Below, one piece after another: positions 28,034-41,184 of a stretch of DNA of 64,000 nucleotides. A program made the translations under genes and the position numbers. The stretch lies in NCBI RefSeq assembly GCF_900700375.1, contig NC_041712.1, positions 16,501,280 through 16,565,279 of the forward strand, given 5' to 3'. This stretch comes from Denticeps clupeoides. Its lineage: Eukaryota > Chordata > Actinopteri > Clupeiformes > Denticipitidae. How positions within the stretch are numbered: position 1 is the first letter of the stretch; every line of letters begins with the position of its first letter. Under the pieces are notes generated by a model. It was not told the DNA's origin, did not search any database, and was given only the letters and a program-made list of their open reading frames with translations.

Positions 28034-31000
28034 ATATGTATAATTTTCTTGGTGACAGACCCTGGTTTATTCAAACAGGATTTGAACAGGGAGGTGGTGA
28101 AATCCGACAGCGCATCCGCCAGGATACCCGAACTGGATTTCGAAATTCCTGCTTTTACACAGAAAGGCTGTATGTGGTTTTTTTTTTTTTGGTTTTTTTT
28201 ACCTAGACATAAAAATACCATGTTTATTATTATTACTATGTAATAAATCCCCTTAATCGTTGTTTTCCAACAGCTCTGTCTACTCTTGAGGGCCTTATAG
28301 ATAGGGCAGTATCAGGATTGGAACAGGACCAAGCAGTACGGAAAGTATGTCCTTTTCTTACTTGACGTGCATTGTTCAGAGGTCCATTGGGCAAAGAAAA
28401 ATAAACCCGACAACTTTTCAGGCTACCGACCCTGAAGTAGCAGAAAAAATTGACGAGTTCGTTGGCAAGTTGAAGAAATTAAAAGATGTCGAATGTGAAT
28501 TTACACTGGTAAGTTCATATTGCTCTTACTTTTTTTTTTTTTTTTTTTTTTTCTACAAAGCATAATAATGATATACAGCTAATATGAACTTTTTTTTTTT
28601 AAAGGTAATAGATGATCCTTCTGGCAACAGTTTTGTGGAGAACCCATTAGCTCCTCAGCAGGACCAAGATCTTTGTGTTTCCTTTTATACGAGGACACCA
28701 CAGCAAAACGCACAGCTAGGAATCCAGGTGAGAATCTTGCTATGTGTACCAGAGACTTAAGGGTAATACCGGGGTACTATCTTCCAGATAAGCGTTTTCA
28801 CCACAAGATAAAAGAGAAGCAACTTAAATGAACATCTAATGCAGTAGAATTTCTACATGAATCAGGGCTTCCCAACACTTACATTGAGAGAGTATGAGTT
28901 TTAGTAAAAAACATATAAACGTATAATTATGGCCGGGAAACAACGGTGAAGGCAAGCACCCTTGGGTGCTCTCTGTCAGTGGATCTCCAACTTCCTAACC
29001 GGGAGACCACAGGCAGTAAGGATGGGTGGACACGTCTCAGCCTCCATCACTCTCAGCACTGGAGCCCCCCAGGGCTGTGTTTTGAGCCCCCTGCTGTACT
29101 CCCTGTACACCCATGACTGTACAGTCACTACTAACTCCACCACCATCATCAAGTTTGCTGATGACACTGTCGTGGAGGGCCTGATCTCTGACAACGACGA
29201 GACGGCCTACCTGGAGGAGGTTGATAGTGGACTTCAGTACAAAGCAGGAGAGGACCTACCAGACCCCTTTCATCAACAGGAGCCCAGTGGAGAGAGTGGA
29301 CAGCTTCCGTTACCTCGGTGTTAACATCACGCAGGACCTGTCATGGTCCTGTCACATCAACACCGTGGTGAAAAAGGCCCGGCAGCATCTCTACCACCTC
29401 AGACGCCTGAGAGACTTCAGACTGCCCTCCAAGGTGCTCAGGAACTTCTACTCCTGCACCATAGAGAGCATCCTGACGGGAAACATCTCAACCTGGTTCG
29501 GGAACAGCACCATGAAGGACAGGCGAGCCCTACAGAGGGTGGTTCGATCAGCCGAACGAATCATCCGTACCAAGCTCCCTGACCTTCAATCTATCTACAG
29601 CAAACGGTGCTGCACCAGGACCAGGAAGATAGTGAAGGACCTCACCCACCCCAACAATGGACTCTTCTCTCTGCTGCGATCAGGGAAGCGCTTTCGCTCC
29701 CTGAAGTCCAACACAGAGAGAATGAGGAGGAGCTTCTTCCCGCAGGCTGTCCAAGCTCTCAACAACAGTACATAGAACTCATGCACTTTCACCTTCACCT
29801 CCAATCACTCCGGACTCTTTTGCACAAAACCACTTTGCACAAAACCACTTTGCACAAAATGACTCTGCGCTTTTTAGGTCCTTACTGCTCTTTCTTTTAT
29901 GGCTCTTTCTCTCTTTCTTTAAACATTGTAAAAACTGTAACTCATTTGCACACCTTCACCCTACCAGTTACACATATTTTATGTTAAAGACGTAAAAGTG
30001 TAATACTTGGTTATGTTTGCAATATTTGCGTATTGGTTCATTGTTTACTTGCAACATTTGCAATACTGTGGTCTGTAGCAGTTGCAGAAAGCATTTCACT
30101 GCACATCATACCGTGTATGACTGTGTATGTGACAAATAAAATTTGAATTTTTGGGGAGCAATGTGTGTGTGGACGGCACCTTGCTCAGTGACTGTTGTTT
30201 CTAGGATAATGAGGCTGGGCAGGAGGAGGAAGACACGACTGGCAGTGATCTAGAGACCATGAGAAACGAGGTATTCTTTTCATAGCTAAATGTTTATTTT
30301 GAAGCGCATTTGTATCACAAATGACCTCATTCTGTTTCCAGGTGTTGATGTTCAACACAAATTGCCCAGAATGCAATGCACCAGCTTCTACAAACATGAA
30401 GCTTGTCCGTATCCTTTCCAGTGATTTTTTTTTTTTTGTATTTTTTTTTTTTTTTATATTAGGTTTTTACTTTGCATTTTACCTGGTATATCCTTGATTC
30501 CTATTCAGAAATTCCACATTTTAAGGAAGTCATTATCATGGCTACAAATTGTGACAGCTGTGGACATCGGACTAATGAAGTAAGAATATTACCTATTTTA
30601 TGACCCCAACCTTCTCTACTATTATATATTATCGTTATTCAGGGATCATTACTGGAGCAGTTTTAGAGTTTTACGGGCCCCAGAAATGTTCAAGAAGAAC
30701 ACTAAAAATGTTGTTAATATAAATGTAATTGCCTATAATGCATTGAATATAATAGATATTATAGGTGTTGCTTTTCTTTTGTGGATGTTGAAATAATGCA
30801 CATAGTTAAGTCCATTTTTAATTTAATAGGTTAAATCAGGGGGTGCAACAGAGGAACTAGGAACCAGAATATCTCTTCATCTGACAGACCCCTCCGACAT
30901 GTCGCGAGATCTCCTCAAGGTAGACTGCCACACATACGATGAATTGTTAATACAATTTAATATCAGCTTCAAATTGGTATTCATATGAATGCATTAATTG

Positions 31001-31745
31001 ATCTAAACACACTTCTTTTAATCATGTTCAGTCGGAGACATGTTGTGTTCTGATCCCTGAGCTGGAATTTGAGTTGGGCATGGCTGCCCTTGGGGGAAAG
31101 TTCACTACCGTGGAGGGGCTTCTCAAGGATATTAAAGATCTAGTAAGGACGTCTTCTTTGACCAATAATTCAAAGACTTATGTTCTAATAATCATATGTG
31201 CATGTTTTTACACAATATTGTTCTTTATTTGCAGGTAGTTTCAAAGAATCCCTTTATCTGTGGGGATAGCGCGAGCTCAGATCGAACTCAGAAGTTGGAG
31301 GCCTTTGGAGAAAAGATTGATCAGGTTTGTCACTTGCAACTCAGGCTTAATGCCCCTTTTTGTTGCAAAGCATCACTGCAGAAATTTTACTGTGTTATTT
31401 ATGAATTCAACTTTGTCTGCAATTAAATTTAAGCACTAATAATATTTCGCTTTGGAACTGGCTTAAGGTGATATCTGGGGCGACTCCTGTCCATTTAATT
31501 CTTGATGACCCAGCAGGAAACAGCTATGTTCAGGTATGCAATTCATTCAATTCTGCTTCTCGTTAAGTGGATTTGTGAACTTGTATTTGAATCCTTCCTC
31601 TGCCTTGTTCTAGAACATATATGCTCCCGATGCGGACCCAGAGATGAAGGTGGAAAAGTACACACGGACATTTGAGCAGAATGAAGATCTGGGTCTAAAT
31701 GACATGAAAACAGAAGGTTATGAACAAGTAGATTGTGAAACATAG
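27587..31745 (+). CDS. zpr1: zpr1, zinc finger protein ZPR1
   Basis: ZPR1 binds eEF1A and SMN complexes and shuttles between cytoplasm and nucleus in growing cells; it also acts in eEF1A folding. Fourteen exons: 27587-27706, 27796-27957, 28079-28169, 28274-28344, 28422-28508, 28605-28727, 30205-30270, 30342-30408, 30509-30579, 30830-30919, 31032-31142, 31235-31324, 31468-31533, 31614-31745; 448 aa. Two repeats are visible, each starting with a C-x2-C...C-x2-C zinc finger: LCMNCYQN...CAHCSW in exons 1-2 and NCPECNA...CDSCGH in exons 8-9. Each is followed by an IPELxFE segment and a DDPxGNS motif. Intron 2 starts with GC rather than GT (CAAACAG|GCACGA), because only that site restores the family sequence. 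A LINE sits in intron 6. AATAAA at 31780-31785. The family is about 450-460 aa, so this is full length. Confidence 0.96.
28934..30151 (+). mobile_element. LINE 3' fragment in zpr1 intron 6
   Basis: Encodes reverse-transcriptase motifs [15 protein letters not shown] and KFADDT, then the C-terminal part ([30 protein letters not shown]) in another frame. The break is near 29220, where about a dozen codons appear deleted. The 3' end is GACAAATAAAATTTGAATTT. It is 5'-truncated, sense to zpr1, and a different family from the LINE at 18988. Its 3' end recurs at 48374 and 61324. Confidence 0.88.
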
Positions 31746-31785
31746 GATGTTTTTGTTATTTGTGGAGTTGGTCACGTAAAATAAA

Positions 31786-32229
31786 TCCGATTGTCTCATG
31801 CAATCAAGATTTTTAATTTTGTATCATACTCTATTACAGAATGTAATATAAATAATTTTTTTTTTTTTTTACGTGACTGGAAGCATTGTATTTTGAAATA
31901 AATTCTTTTTTTGTTTCAGTGCTATGGTCAGCCTTGTTCTCATATTTTTAAATGGACCACTAAATGACGTCTTTTGTATACAAAAGAAGTTCACAATTAA
32001 TATAGAGGTGTTTAAAATTGACAGGCCTATGGTTCCGACTCTTAATTCTAATCTTAAACTTAGACGCTGGAATTTTGTTCCATATATTATCAGTGTAATA
32101 CTAATTTTAGTACAGTGTTGAGAACACAGAATCAAAGATATTTCTGTACAACCAGGGCGAGCCCTAGTTTGAGTATGGAGTAATTACTGCCTTCTTACAC
32201 AGTAGTCACAGAAGACATTCGAACACAAA
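31786..32229. other. intergenic, no gene found
   Basis: AT-rich spacer between the zpr1 poly(A) signal and the H2A 3' end. I see no coding frame, RNA gene or clear repeat. Confidence 0.5.
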
Positions 32230-32235
32230 TTTATT
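32230..32235 (-). terminator. poly(A) signal downstream of H2A
   Basis: AATAAA on the minus strand about 320 bp beyond the H2A stop. With the weak stem-loop at 32519, it raises the possibility that H2A transcripts can also be polyadenylated. Confidence 0.4.
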
Positions 32236-32518
32236 GAAACCAAAACCAGGACAATATAGTTCACAAAAGCACCAAAAAAAAGTGGCATCGGTCCGGCAAT
32301 CCCACGCTCACCGGACACCTTTCAGGAGTCCAAAAATCGTCAGAACATCGTCTCTCAGGCCCTTTCGTAGCCTGCAGAGGGGCCCGATCGCATCTGCAGC
32401 TCGTGTAGTTGTCCGAATGATTCCACGGAGTGACACTGTGACAATAACTTAAGAAAAAAAAAAAAAAAAACCCGACCTGCACCGCGAACGCCGGGCATGC
32501 TCGGTCGGAGGCGCGCCC

Positions 32519-32534
32519 GGCCCTTACAAGAGCC
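32519..32534 (-). terminator. histone-type 3' stem-loop of H2A
   Basis: The minus strand reads GGCTCTTGTAAGGGCC 18 bp after the H2A stop. It folds as a six-pair stem with one G-U pair and a TGTA loop, close to the histone mRNA stem-loop (GGCTCT-loop-AGAGCC) bound by SLBP. I see no clear downstream purine-rich U7 site. Confidence 0.6.
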
Positions 32535-32551
32535 CTTGCGCCGGAGCGCGG

Positions 32552-33627
<1,076 letters not shown>

Positions 33628-33838
33628 GGAGCCCTCCTGCGAGGCTGGACCTTGTTCATGCGAGGAGTTAGTCCATATTTAAAACCTTTACTAATGGGTT
33701 CGAGACTCTACTCTACTCTGCAAGCTGCATGCGTTCCTCTCGCTTTTTTAATGACTAAAGCTTCCGCCCTGGAGGATCTGGTCTGCAGAAGATGGCAGCA
33801 GAGAGCGGCCGATGTCGGCTGGTCAAAGATCTGGACTC

Positions 33839-33878
<40 letters not shown>

Positions 33879-34631
33879 CTGTTGCACTGAAAGTCTTAAT
33901 CTTTATTTTGTGACTTGTAAATAAAGAAATTCTTAACCACACTGTACAAGGACTTTAATGTTGCCCCCAGGGAGTGGTTTGGGGGGACGGGGGTTGTCTG
34001 TGTTAATCACCGAATTAAGTTCTTTACTCATGATCAGAGTAGTATTGCTTAGTAACTAGGTTTTTTTTTTTTCTTTTTTGGTTATGATGAACAAATTTTC
34101 TTAAATGAGAGGTTTGGGTGTTAAGTCATGGGCTACACTGCAGGAAAAGGTGTGACCCCTAGGTTGTGAGTTTTCTATGCTCTCCCATCATCCAAAGGCA
34201 TGCATGCTGGGTGGATTGGCGGCTGAACTGCTGACCGTAGGCGTAAGTGTTTGCACCCTGTGGTGGGCTCTGGCAGCCATGACCCTGAAAAGGAATAAGT
34301 GATTATGGAGTGTGAGAGAGGTGCTTAAATCTAACCAAATGCCTGTAGTAAGTCCTAACCATCCAAATATGGCCACTGTTGTGACAGGAAATTTAGATGC
34401 TCTTATGATCTAGTTTAAACCTTTCTCTTAATGGTAGAATCAAACAAACCAAAAAAACTGAGCTGGGATTCAACCCTGTGTGCTGGCTGAAGGAATTTGG
34501 GAAAACCTTGAGCTGCGGTGATATGAATTATCAGCACAGCCTGCGAAGAGACTGGAGGCTCCTGACATGTGCACACACCCTGCTGCATAAAATAATGCTT
34601 TCTGTTATAATGTAAAGTCCTGTTATGTCTT

Positions 34632-34880
34632 GGGGCATTGGTGGCCTAGCGGTTAAGGAAGCAGGCCTGTAATCAGAAGGTTTCCGGTTCGAATCCCGAT
34701 CCGGCAAGGTGCCACTGAGCTGCCACTGAGCAAAGCACCGTCCCCACACACTGCTCCCCGGGCGCCTGTCATGGCTGCCCACTGCTCACCGAGGGTGATG
34801 GTTAAAAGCAGAGGACACATTTCGTTGAGACACTATGTGCTGTGCTGCAGTGTTTCACAATGACCTTCACTTCACTTGTA
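34632..34880 (+). mobile_element. tRNA-derived SINE, second family
   Basis: The tRNA-like head has A-box TGGCCTAGCGGTTAAGGAAG and B-box GGTTCGAATCC. The body contains GGTGCCACTGAG, GCCCACTGCTCACC and GTGCTGTGCTGCAGTGTTTC, and the 3' end is CAATGACCTTCACTTCACTT. It differs from the L2-tailed SINEs. Relatives lie at 42869, 43191 and 50550. Confidence 0.85.
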
Positions 34881-36500
34881 CTCACAGAGCAAGATGACCT
34901 GATGCTGAATATGATAAATGTGATTGTGCAATATTAGGCAGGCATGTTCGTCATTGGAAAATTGGCTAACCCAGAGTCCTTCACAGAGCTCTCCATGCAC
35001 GCCTCTGAGACTTCTCAAATGAAACCTTTTTTTTTCCTCTGCACCGTGTGTCTGAGATTGTCCTTCTGTTAAAGAAATATTTTTTTATTTCCACTACACC
35101 ACCATCTCCAGCAAGTTTATTTAGGCAGATAACAATTACATTAAAAGGTCTTAAATAATGAAGTTTGAATGTTAATAGTATCTACAGGAGGTCTACACAT
35201 TTGCAGTCTAGACTATTTACATGCTCACATGCTTCCTTGATGACATTCATCAAGTCGTACTCTGGTCAGCACCGCGTGATTCTCAATTTGTACAGTGATT
35301 TCACAAATGTACAGTAACCAAGCCACACAATGAAGGGATGAGAGGCAACGTTCAAGAATGGAGATGAAAGTGAAACCGTAAGGAACGTCCCAAACGGAAG
35401 TGAGCGTTGAGTGTGAAGAATTTATAGCCTGTTCTGTTTCTCCACCTGATCTTAAATGGCTCACTGAGAAAAAAAAAAAATCCAAAACCCTTCTACTCCA
35501 ATCTCTGGTAATTAAACAACAGGCATAAAATTACAATACATTTTCAGCACAAACATATGTGAAGGCAACCATATATTACATTCGGTCTCTTGACCTGGTG
35601 ATTAGATTGTTAATTCAATTCAAATTTCATTTAGTTTTCCTTTCGAAAAATGTGAAGCTTGATTGAGGATGTAATGTAAGAAACTAGATATCCATTATAA
35701 TAAAAACCACCAAACATACAACATTAGATACAAAAGGCATACAAAACCTTAATTAGATTAGAGGTACAATAACAACAAAGGGTGACCCAAATGCAAGCAG
35801 TTCACGAAATGTTCATGTTACCATTTTGCTCACCCACTGATATTCATACAAAAATATGGCTTGAGGTTTAAGAGATTATATGCAAACTTAGCTTTTTCTT
35901 ACGTATCATTGGACGATGGGCACAAGAAAAGCCTTTGTTAGAAGGGATGATGTTCTTTGAGAATTCTTACATAGTGATATAATATTTGAGAGACCTCATT
36001 TTCTCACAAAGACTCGTGGCCCAGGGCTGTTTTTTTTTTTTTGGTTATGCGTGTAAAAGTGAGGGAATACCCCTACCGGGCCATAGACAGGGCACGGTTA
36101 TGGAGGAATTTAGTTTATGTGGGCATGATTAGCATATTATCGTGCAGGGATTAATTGCAAAGGGGTACATTTATTTGACTTACATGCTTTTAAACAATAA
36201 ACCAATGCCTCTGTGGGCATTTAAATAGGCTATGTAATCTGAATAAATAAATGGTGGGTTAACCATTTTTTTAATTGTCTTGTTCTCATTTGCAGCAGAA
36301 ATTGACCTAAAAACAATAAAAGTGTTATGGTCCAATTCACAAATGCAATTTCAAAATAGATCTAAAAATAACAACTGTACAAGTAAGTACAGTACAAAAC
36401 AGACTTCAGGCATATCGCATGACGTAAAATGTTTACCAGCTGTGTTTCATCTGATCAGATTGCTCCCTCCCTCCTTTACCCTCCACACCCTTTCACTTCT
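34881..36500. other. AT-rich intergenic stretch, no gene found
   Basis: Between the H2B gene and the zpld1-like gene. I see A/T runs and no coding frame with family features. Short open frames here lack splice or codon support. Confidence 0.5.
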
Positions 36501-36523
36501 GATCCACCCAGAAAGGAGGACAG

Positions 36524-36530
36524 TATAAAA
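36524..36530 (+). promoter_or_regulatory. TATA box of the zpld1-like gene
   Basis: TATAAAA predicts a start site near 36554. That excludes the ATG at 36533 and makes the one at 36547 doubtful. The ATG at 36568 is therefore preferred, which also places a signal peptide directly at the N-terminus. Confidence 0.6.
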
Positions 36531-36567
36531 GGTATGAAGATTGAAGATGAGTGAGAAAAGGACAGAG

Positions 36568-39500
36568 ATGGGGAGCCTGATCCATGATAGGTAAATCATT
36601 TTCCAATAATCGCAATAAGCAGAAAGGTGGATGTGCCGTTGTTTGTGTTATTATGCATTGCTTCAGTATGTACGTCAGTCCTGCTGTGCATAATTTATTT
36701 TGTGCTTTCATATCATTGAACAAACAAGAACAATAGAGATTTGTAGTTTCAGGCTTTATGTTTACTGGGGTTAAGTGGGGTCGAGGTGAACGTCACATTG
36801 TTCTGATCCCCCCGCAGTTGCTGGCTCTTCCTGCCAGCGTTTCTCTTTGCTGTGACTTTTGACACTGATGCTCAGGAAGCCTGCCTAACAGACCCAACGT
36901 ATCGAGAGCCAAGTGAGTCAAACACTCTCGCATCCTTCAAAGTTTCTGTCAATGGGATCCGAAAGCACTCACCTTCTCTATGTGACCTCCCATGCTCCCA
37001 CATAGTGATAACTTCATTGTGTGACTATTAATGTTAATATCTTACATGTTATTCTTCCCACTACAGCGAACTCTGATGTCATGGTAACATGTGGCACAAA
37101 CAGAATGGAACTGAACATCTTGATGTGTGGCGTCTACTTTAGTGGATTCAACTCATCACTCTTGGCCCTCAATGGACAGTTTGGCAAGCCAGACTGCATG
37201 GGAACCCCTGACTGGATCGCCAGGCCCCCCGTGTTAAAGTTTAATTTCTCCATAACAGAGCAGGCTTTAGCAGTCTGCTCCAACAAGCTCCAGGTACAAT
37301 GATTAAAAACACTGCCCAGATCCTGTCTTTTTAAAAAATGTAAATGTTGTAATTGAATCGAAGGAGGTTGACTGGGAATTTGAATGCTGCAGATCACTCA
37401 GGAAGTCGGCTCTGGCCTGTTCTCCGACTACTCGAACGTCCAGTTCGTCAACGTCTCAGGGGCGGTCAGCTCTCTGGACCCCAGCGCGGGCACAATCACC
37501 TACCGCCAGCAGATGCTGTACATGTTCTCCTGTCGATACCCGCTGCAGTACCTGATCAACAACACACGGATAGGAGTGTGAGTCTACCTTCGTATTAACC
37601 TTATCTTCTAAAACCGAAACAATATGACAAATAACTATCCAAATTCAATGGGCCCTTGGCTGTCCAACTGTGGCGTGCTCCCTCTAGTGGCATCGCCGCA
37701 TCAATAAAACTTCTTAATCTTCTCAGTGTAGCACCGTTCATTTCCTCGCTTGCTGTCTGTTAAACCAGTTAAACAGGCGTAATCTGCAGGACTGATACAA
37801 GATCGCTTTGATCAAGCTTGTGCCATTTTCATGGACATTTCATGGCGGAGACAATTGAGAAAATTGCTCTTTGGTTTGGTTTTCACTGACGTTACATCAT
37901 GTCCTCATCATACATCAGATTACATCACAAGCTTTTTGTCTGCTTCACAGGGCCGGTGTGAGTTTAGCTGTCAAAGACAACAATGGAAGCTTCATCAGCT
38001 CATTGGCCATGAATCTATATGGAGTGCGTATGTGTTTTTTTATGCTCAAGTCCACTGGAAATCTCATCTACATTTAGATTTTGATGTCTACGGGGAAAGT
38101 GCACTTTGTAAATATGTCATTTTTTTATTCTGTCCAAGGATTCATCGTACACTTCACCGCTTTCGATCCCTGACAGCGGACTGAATTTGAAAACGAGGAT
38201 CTATGTTGAAGTTAAAGCCACAAATCTTACGGAAAGGTAATAATATGCATATTCTTTACACCAAGAAATAAAGACGGCTTGGAAATGGACGGCCGTTGTC
38301 GTTTTCTGAAGGTTCAATGTTCTACTGGACCGATGCTATGCTACGCCAAGCCCTTATCCTGTCAACAGAAGTTTTTTTGACCTCTTTGTTGGGTAAGTGT
38401 TTGCTATAAAACATCTTTTTTCTCTTCCTGCCCCATGCAACCATTGCAGAATTAACCATGTTATTTCTTCCTTTCTCTAGGTGCAACCACGATGCACAAA
38501 CAGTGATGGGTGTAAATGGTGCATCACAACAGGCTCGCTTCTCGTTTGAGGCTTTTCGTTTTGTGGAGCACAGGAACCAGACCGTCTCAACCTTCTATAT
38601 TCACTGTGCCACAAGACTCTGTGAGAGGACCTACTGCAGCTCTTTGATGCAGGTACCATCATGTACCGTGGTATAGCAGGTACTGTGCATTTCTAAATAC
38701 CAGTGTGGTAAAACGTTTTCTCCTCTGTTGAATTCATACTCGGCAGAACTGCACAGTCATTGGCAGAAGAAGGAGAGCAGTAGAGACAGCCCAAGGCACC
38801 TCTGTGACTGACGTGGCAACGGTCACCTCTGGTCCCATTCTCACCAGATTGGACAAGGGTAGGGCTTTCAAATAAAGCAACATATGGAGAGCTGCATGAA
38901 TCAATGCAAATGATCAGATCATGCTGAATATCTAGAGTTTTTAATGTGTGTTTCAATCTTTTAATCTTCACATTTTTTTATTTATTTTCCCCAAACAGGT
39001 GATGGTGTGGGGCAACCTGCAGAAGGTAGCTTAATTTTTTTGTTTATGGTTTGACTTTGAACTAGATCTTGATGGTGTAATGAAGCCCAGAGTTTTATAG
39101 AAAGATGCATATGTAATTTTTTAGACCCAGGTCACCTCCTGGTATCATATTGGACTATTTCCTTTCAGTGTCTGGTTCTTAGATTAAATTTCATTATTTC
39201 CTGGGTAGACAAAGGGATGATTATGCTCCACGCATTAAAAAAAAATTAGCCGGGTTGATGGGGAGATCAAATCTCTTGTTTTGACACGGAAGAATATTTT
39301 CCCCAAAATGAGATTGAGAATAGTCCATCAAAATTCTGATTTCTCTTTTATACATTATGGCACAGTAAACTCCGATTGATCCAATAATCTGAAGTTTTTA
39401 AGCATACGCTACCATGTAGCATATGCATGTCTAGATGACAACTTTAAAGTTATAAATCAACAGTGGCCAGGGGTCACAGTGGAAAGAGATTCTTCGAATG

Positions 39501-40032
39501 ACAGTGCAAGAAGGCAATTCCAGATTTAAAACCATTTAAACAATTAACTTTGAAATGGCCACTCTTTAACATGTTTTCTGTTTAACTTTGGCACATTTAG
39601 TGTAGTGTAGTAGTGTATGAAGCACATTAGTTACTTGGTCATGATTTGTTCCAAATCTAAGACTTGAAATTATTATATTTTTTATTTCAGTAATACCGAT
39701 CTGTTCTCAAAATTAAATAAAAGCTATTGTATATTGGTATTTAATGTAGTCTTATAATATCTGACAGAACATAACAAATATAGGCAGCATGGCTCAGGGG
39801 AAACATTACCTTAATAGCTTTATTCCATTCCATAGATGTTCTCTAATAAGCCAACACATTCCTCTTCTTTTCCACAGAATCAAACCTTCCTCTGAACAGA
39901 GGAGCGGTGATGGGGGTGGCTGTGGTCTCAGCAGTCATTGGTACTCTCTGCATCGTGACCGTAGCAGCTATCTGCTACTGGATTTACCGGACTAAGAGAC
40001 ACAAATTGGAAAAGTGCACGTTGTTCCACTGA
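36568..40032 (+). CDS. zpld1: zpld1-like ZP-domain membrane protein
   Basis: ZPLD1 is a single-pass protein whose ZP module polymerises extracellularly; in fish and mammals it is linked to the inner-ear cupula. Eleven exons: 36568-36590, 36818-36912, 37067-37293, 37393-37577, 37951-38023, 38139-38236, 38312-38392, 38481-38652, 38747-38858, 38999-39025, 39878-40032; 415 aa, the family's usual length. Order: signal peptide (SCWLFLPAFLFAVTF), ZP-N (VMVTCGTNRMELNILMCGVY), linker, ZP-C (CYATPSPYPV, GCNHDAQTVMG, ARFSFEAFRFVEH, FYIHCATRLC), a furin-type site RRRR just after the ZP domain, then a helix (AVVSAVIGTLCIVTVAAICY) and a short basic tail. It resembles human ZPLD1 throughout (FSFEVFRFVKHKNQ, FLHCVTKLC). 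Which fish paralogue it is remains open. Poly(A) signal at 40299-40304. Confidence 0.88.
37677..37691 (-). promoter_or_regulatory. CTCF-like motif in zpld1 intron
   Basis: The minus strand reads GCCACTAGAGGGAGC, a good match to the CTCF core. It sits in an intron of the zpld1-like gene. This is motif evidence only. Confidence 0.4.
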
Positions 40033-40304
40033 CAGGCCAAAAAGAAAACACATTAAAATATGGCCATTGTGAAACAACTAATGGAGGCTTTCTATTTACT
40101 ACTGGCAGGGTAATATACAGTTCCAGCACCCTATGTATTATAATATACACAATCCATATATCTAGAAGTATTCTGTATTATCATGACATATATATATATA
40201 TATTCTGTATAATATAATTTCATGGCAACCAGTATAGAACACAGTTAAAATCACTGGTGATGCTTCAGCCATGACCTATTTTCTTTTTAAATAACCACAA
40301 TAAA

Positions 40305-41184
40305 AGTAATATATATACCACAATGCATGAAGCATGAATCTTCTACTAATAAACGTTACAAGAAGATATATTTAAAAAAAAAACGACTTTATTAACAGTT
40401 TAGATAAAGGGAAAAAAAAAAAATCCAAAACTCCATTTCCCAAACCATCCATTTGTTTTCCCTCTCCACACTTTTGAGGTCATTCAAGAAAAGAAACAAA
40501 AACTGTAAGGCCATAGGCCTTGGTTTGGTGGCACAGATGGTTGGGTGGGGGCGGAAGAGAGAACAAACGGACACCAGTGCAGACAGGCAATCTTTAAAGT
40601 ACCATACATTCAAAAACATACACCAAAAAAAAAAAAAAAAAAAAAACTGTTCGATGGAGGCTTGTGGTGCAACGTGTACACTGGACAGACTTAAATGGAG
40701 ATTCTCCTGGGAGCTACTAAAAGCATTTGCAAACGTAGATAAGAGCTTCACCACAACAGGGCCAAGAATCAGTCATTCCAGTCAAGAACGTGGTTTCCAT
40801 TTTGTGTGTTGTGGTTGCATATCTGACATTAAATAAAGAAGTTCTGTGTACAACTGTTGTCAGCAAGACAGGACACCATCCAGTGGAAAAGAGCTGTAAC
40901 ACCACACAGATGTTACATGGATTCCAAGTGCTGAAAGTAACCATGGGCTCAGAGAAGAGCTGCAGTTCATGGCATGGTAAATATATGGACCGTGAGAAAG
41001 TGAGAGCAAAACACAGAAGCCAGGGGGAAATTAAATCTTAAAATTTGCACCATGAGAAACTCCCTACCAACCCACTGACAAAGTTGGTTTGTTGATGGGG
41101 TAAAGTGGGGGGAGAGAGGGGGAAAAAAAAAACAACATTGTCAACAAAGTCAATAAATATAGGGAAATTTCTTCTGTCCAGATG
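40305..41184 (-). other. hyou1 3' UTR, tail to tail with zpld1
   Basis: After the hyou1 stop at 41185 the minus strand runs without coding sequence to an AATAAA at 40388-40393. The zpld1-like gene's poly(A) signal lies about 85 bp further left on the other strand, so the two transcripts end almost back to back. Confidence 0.6.
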
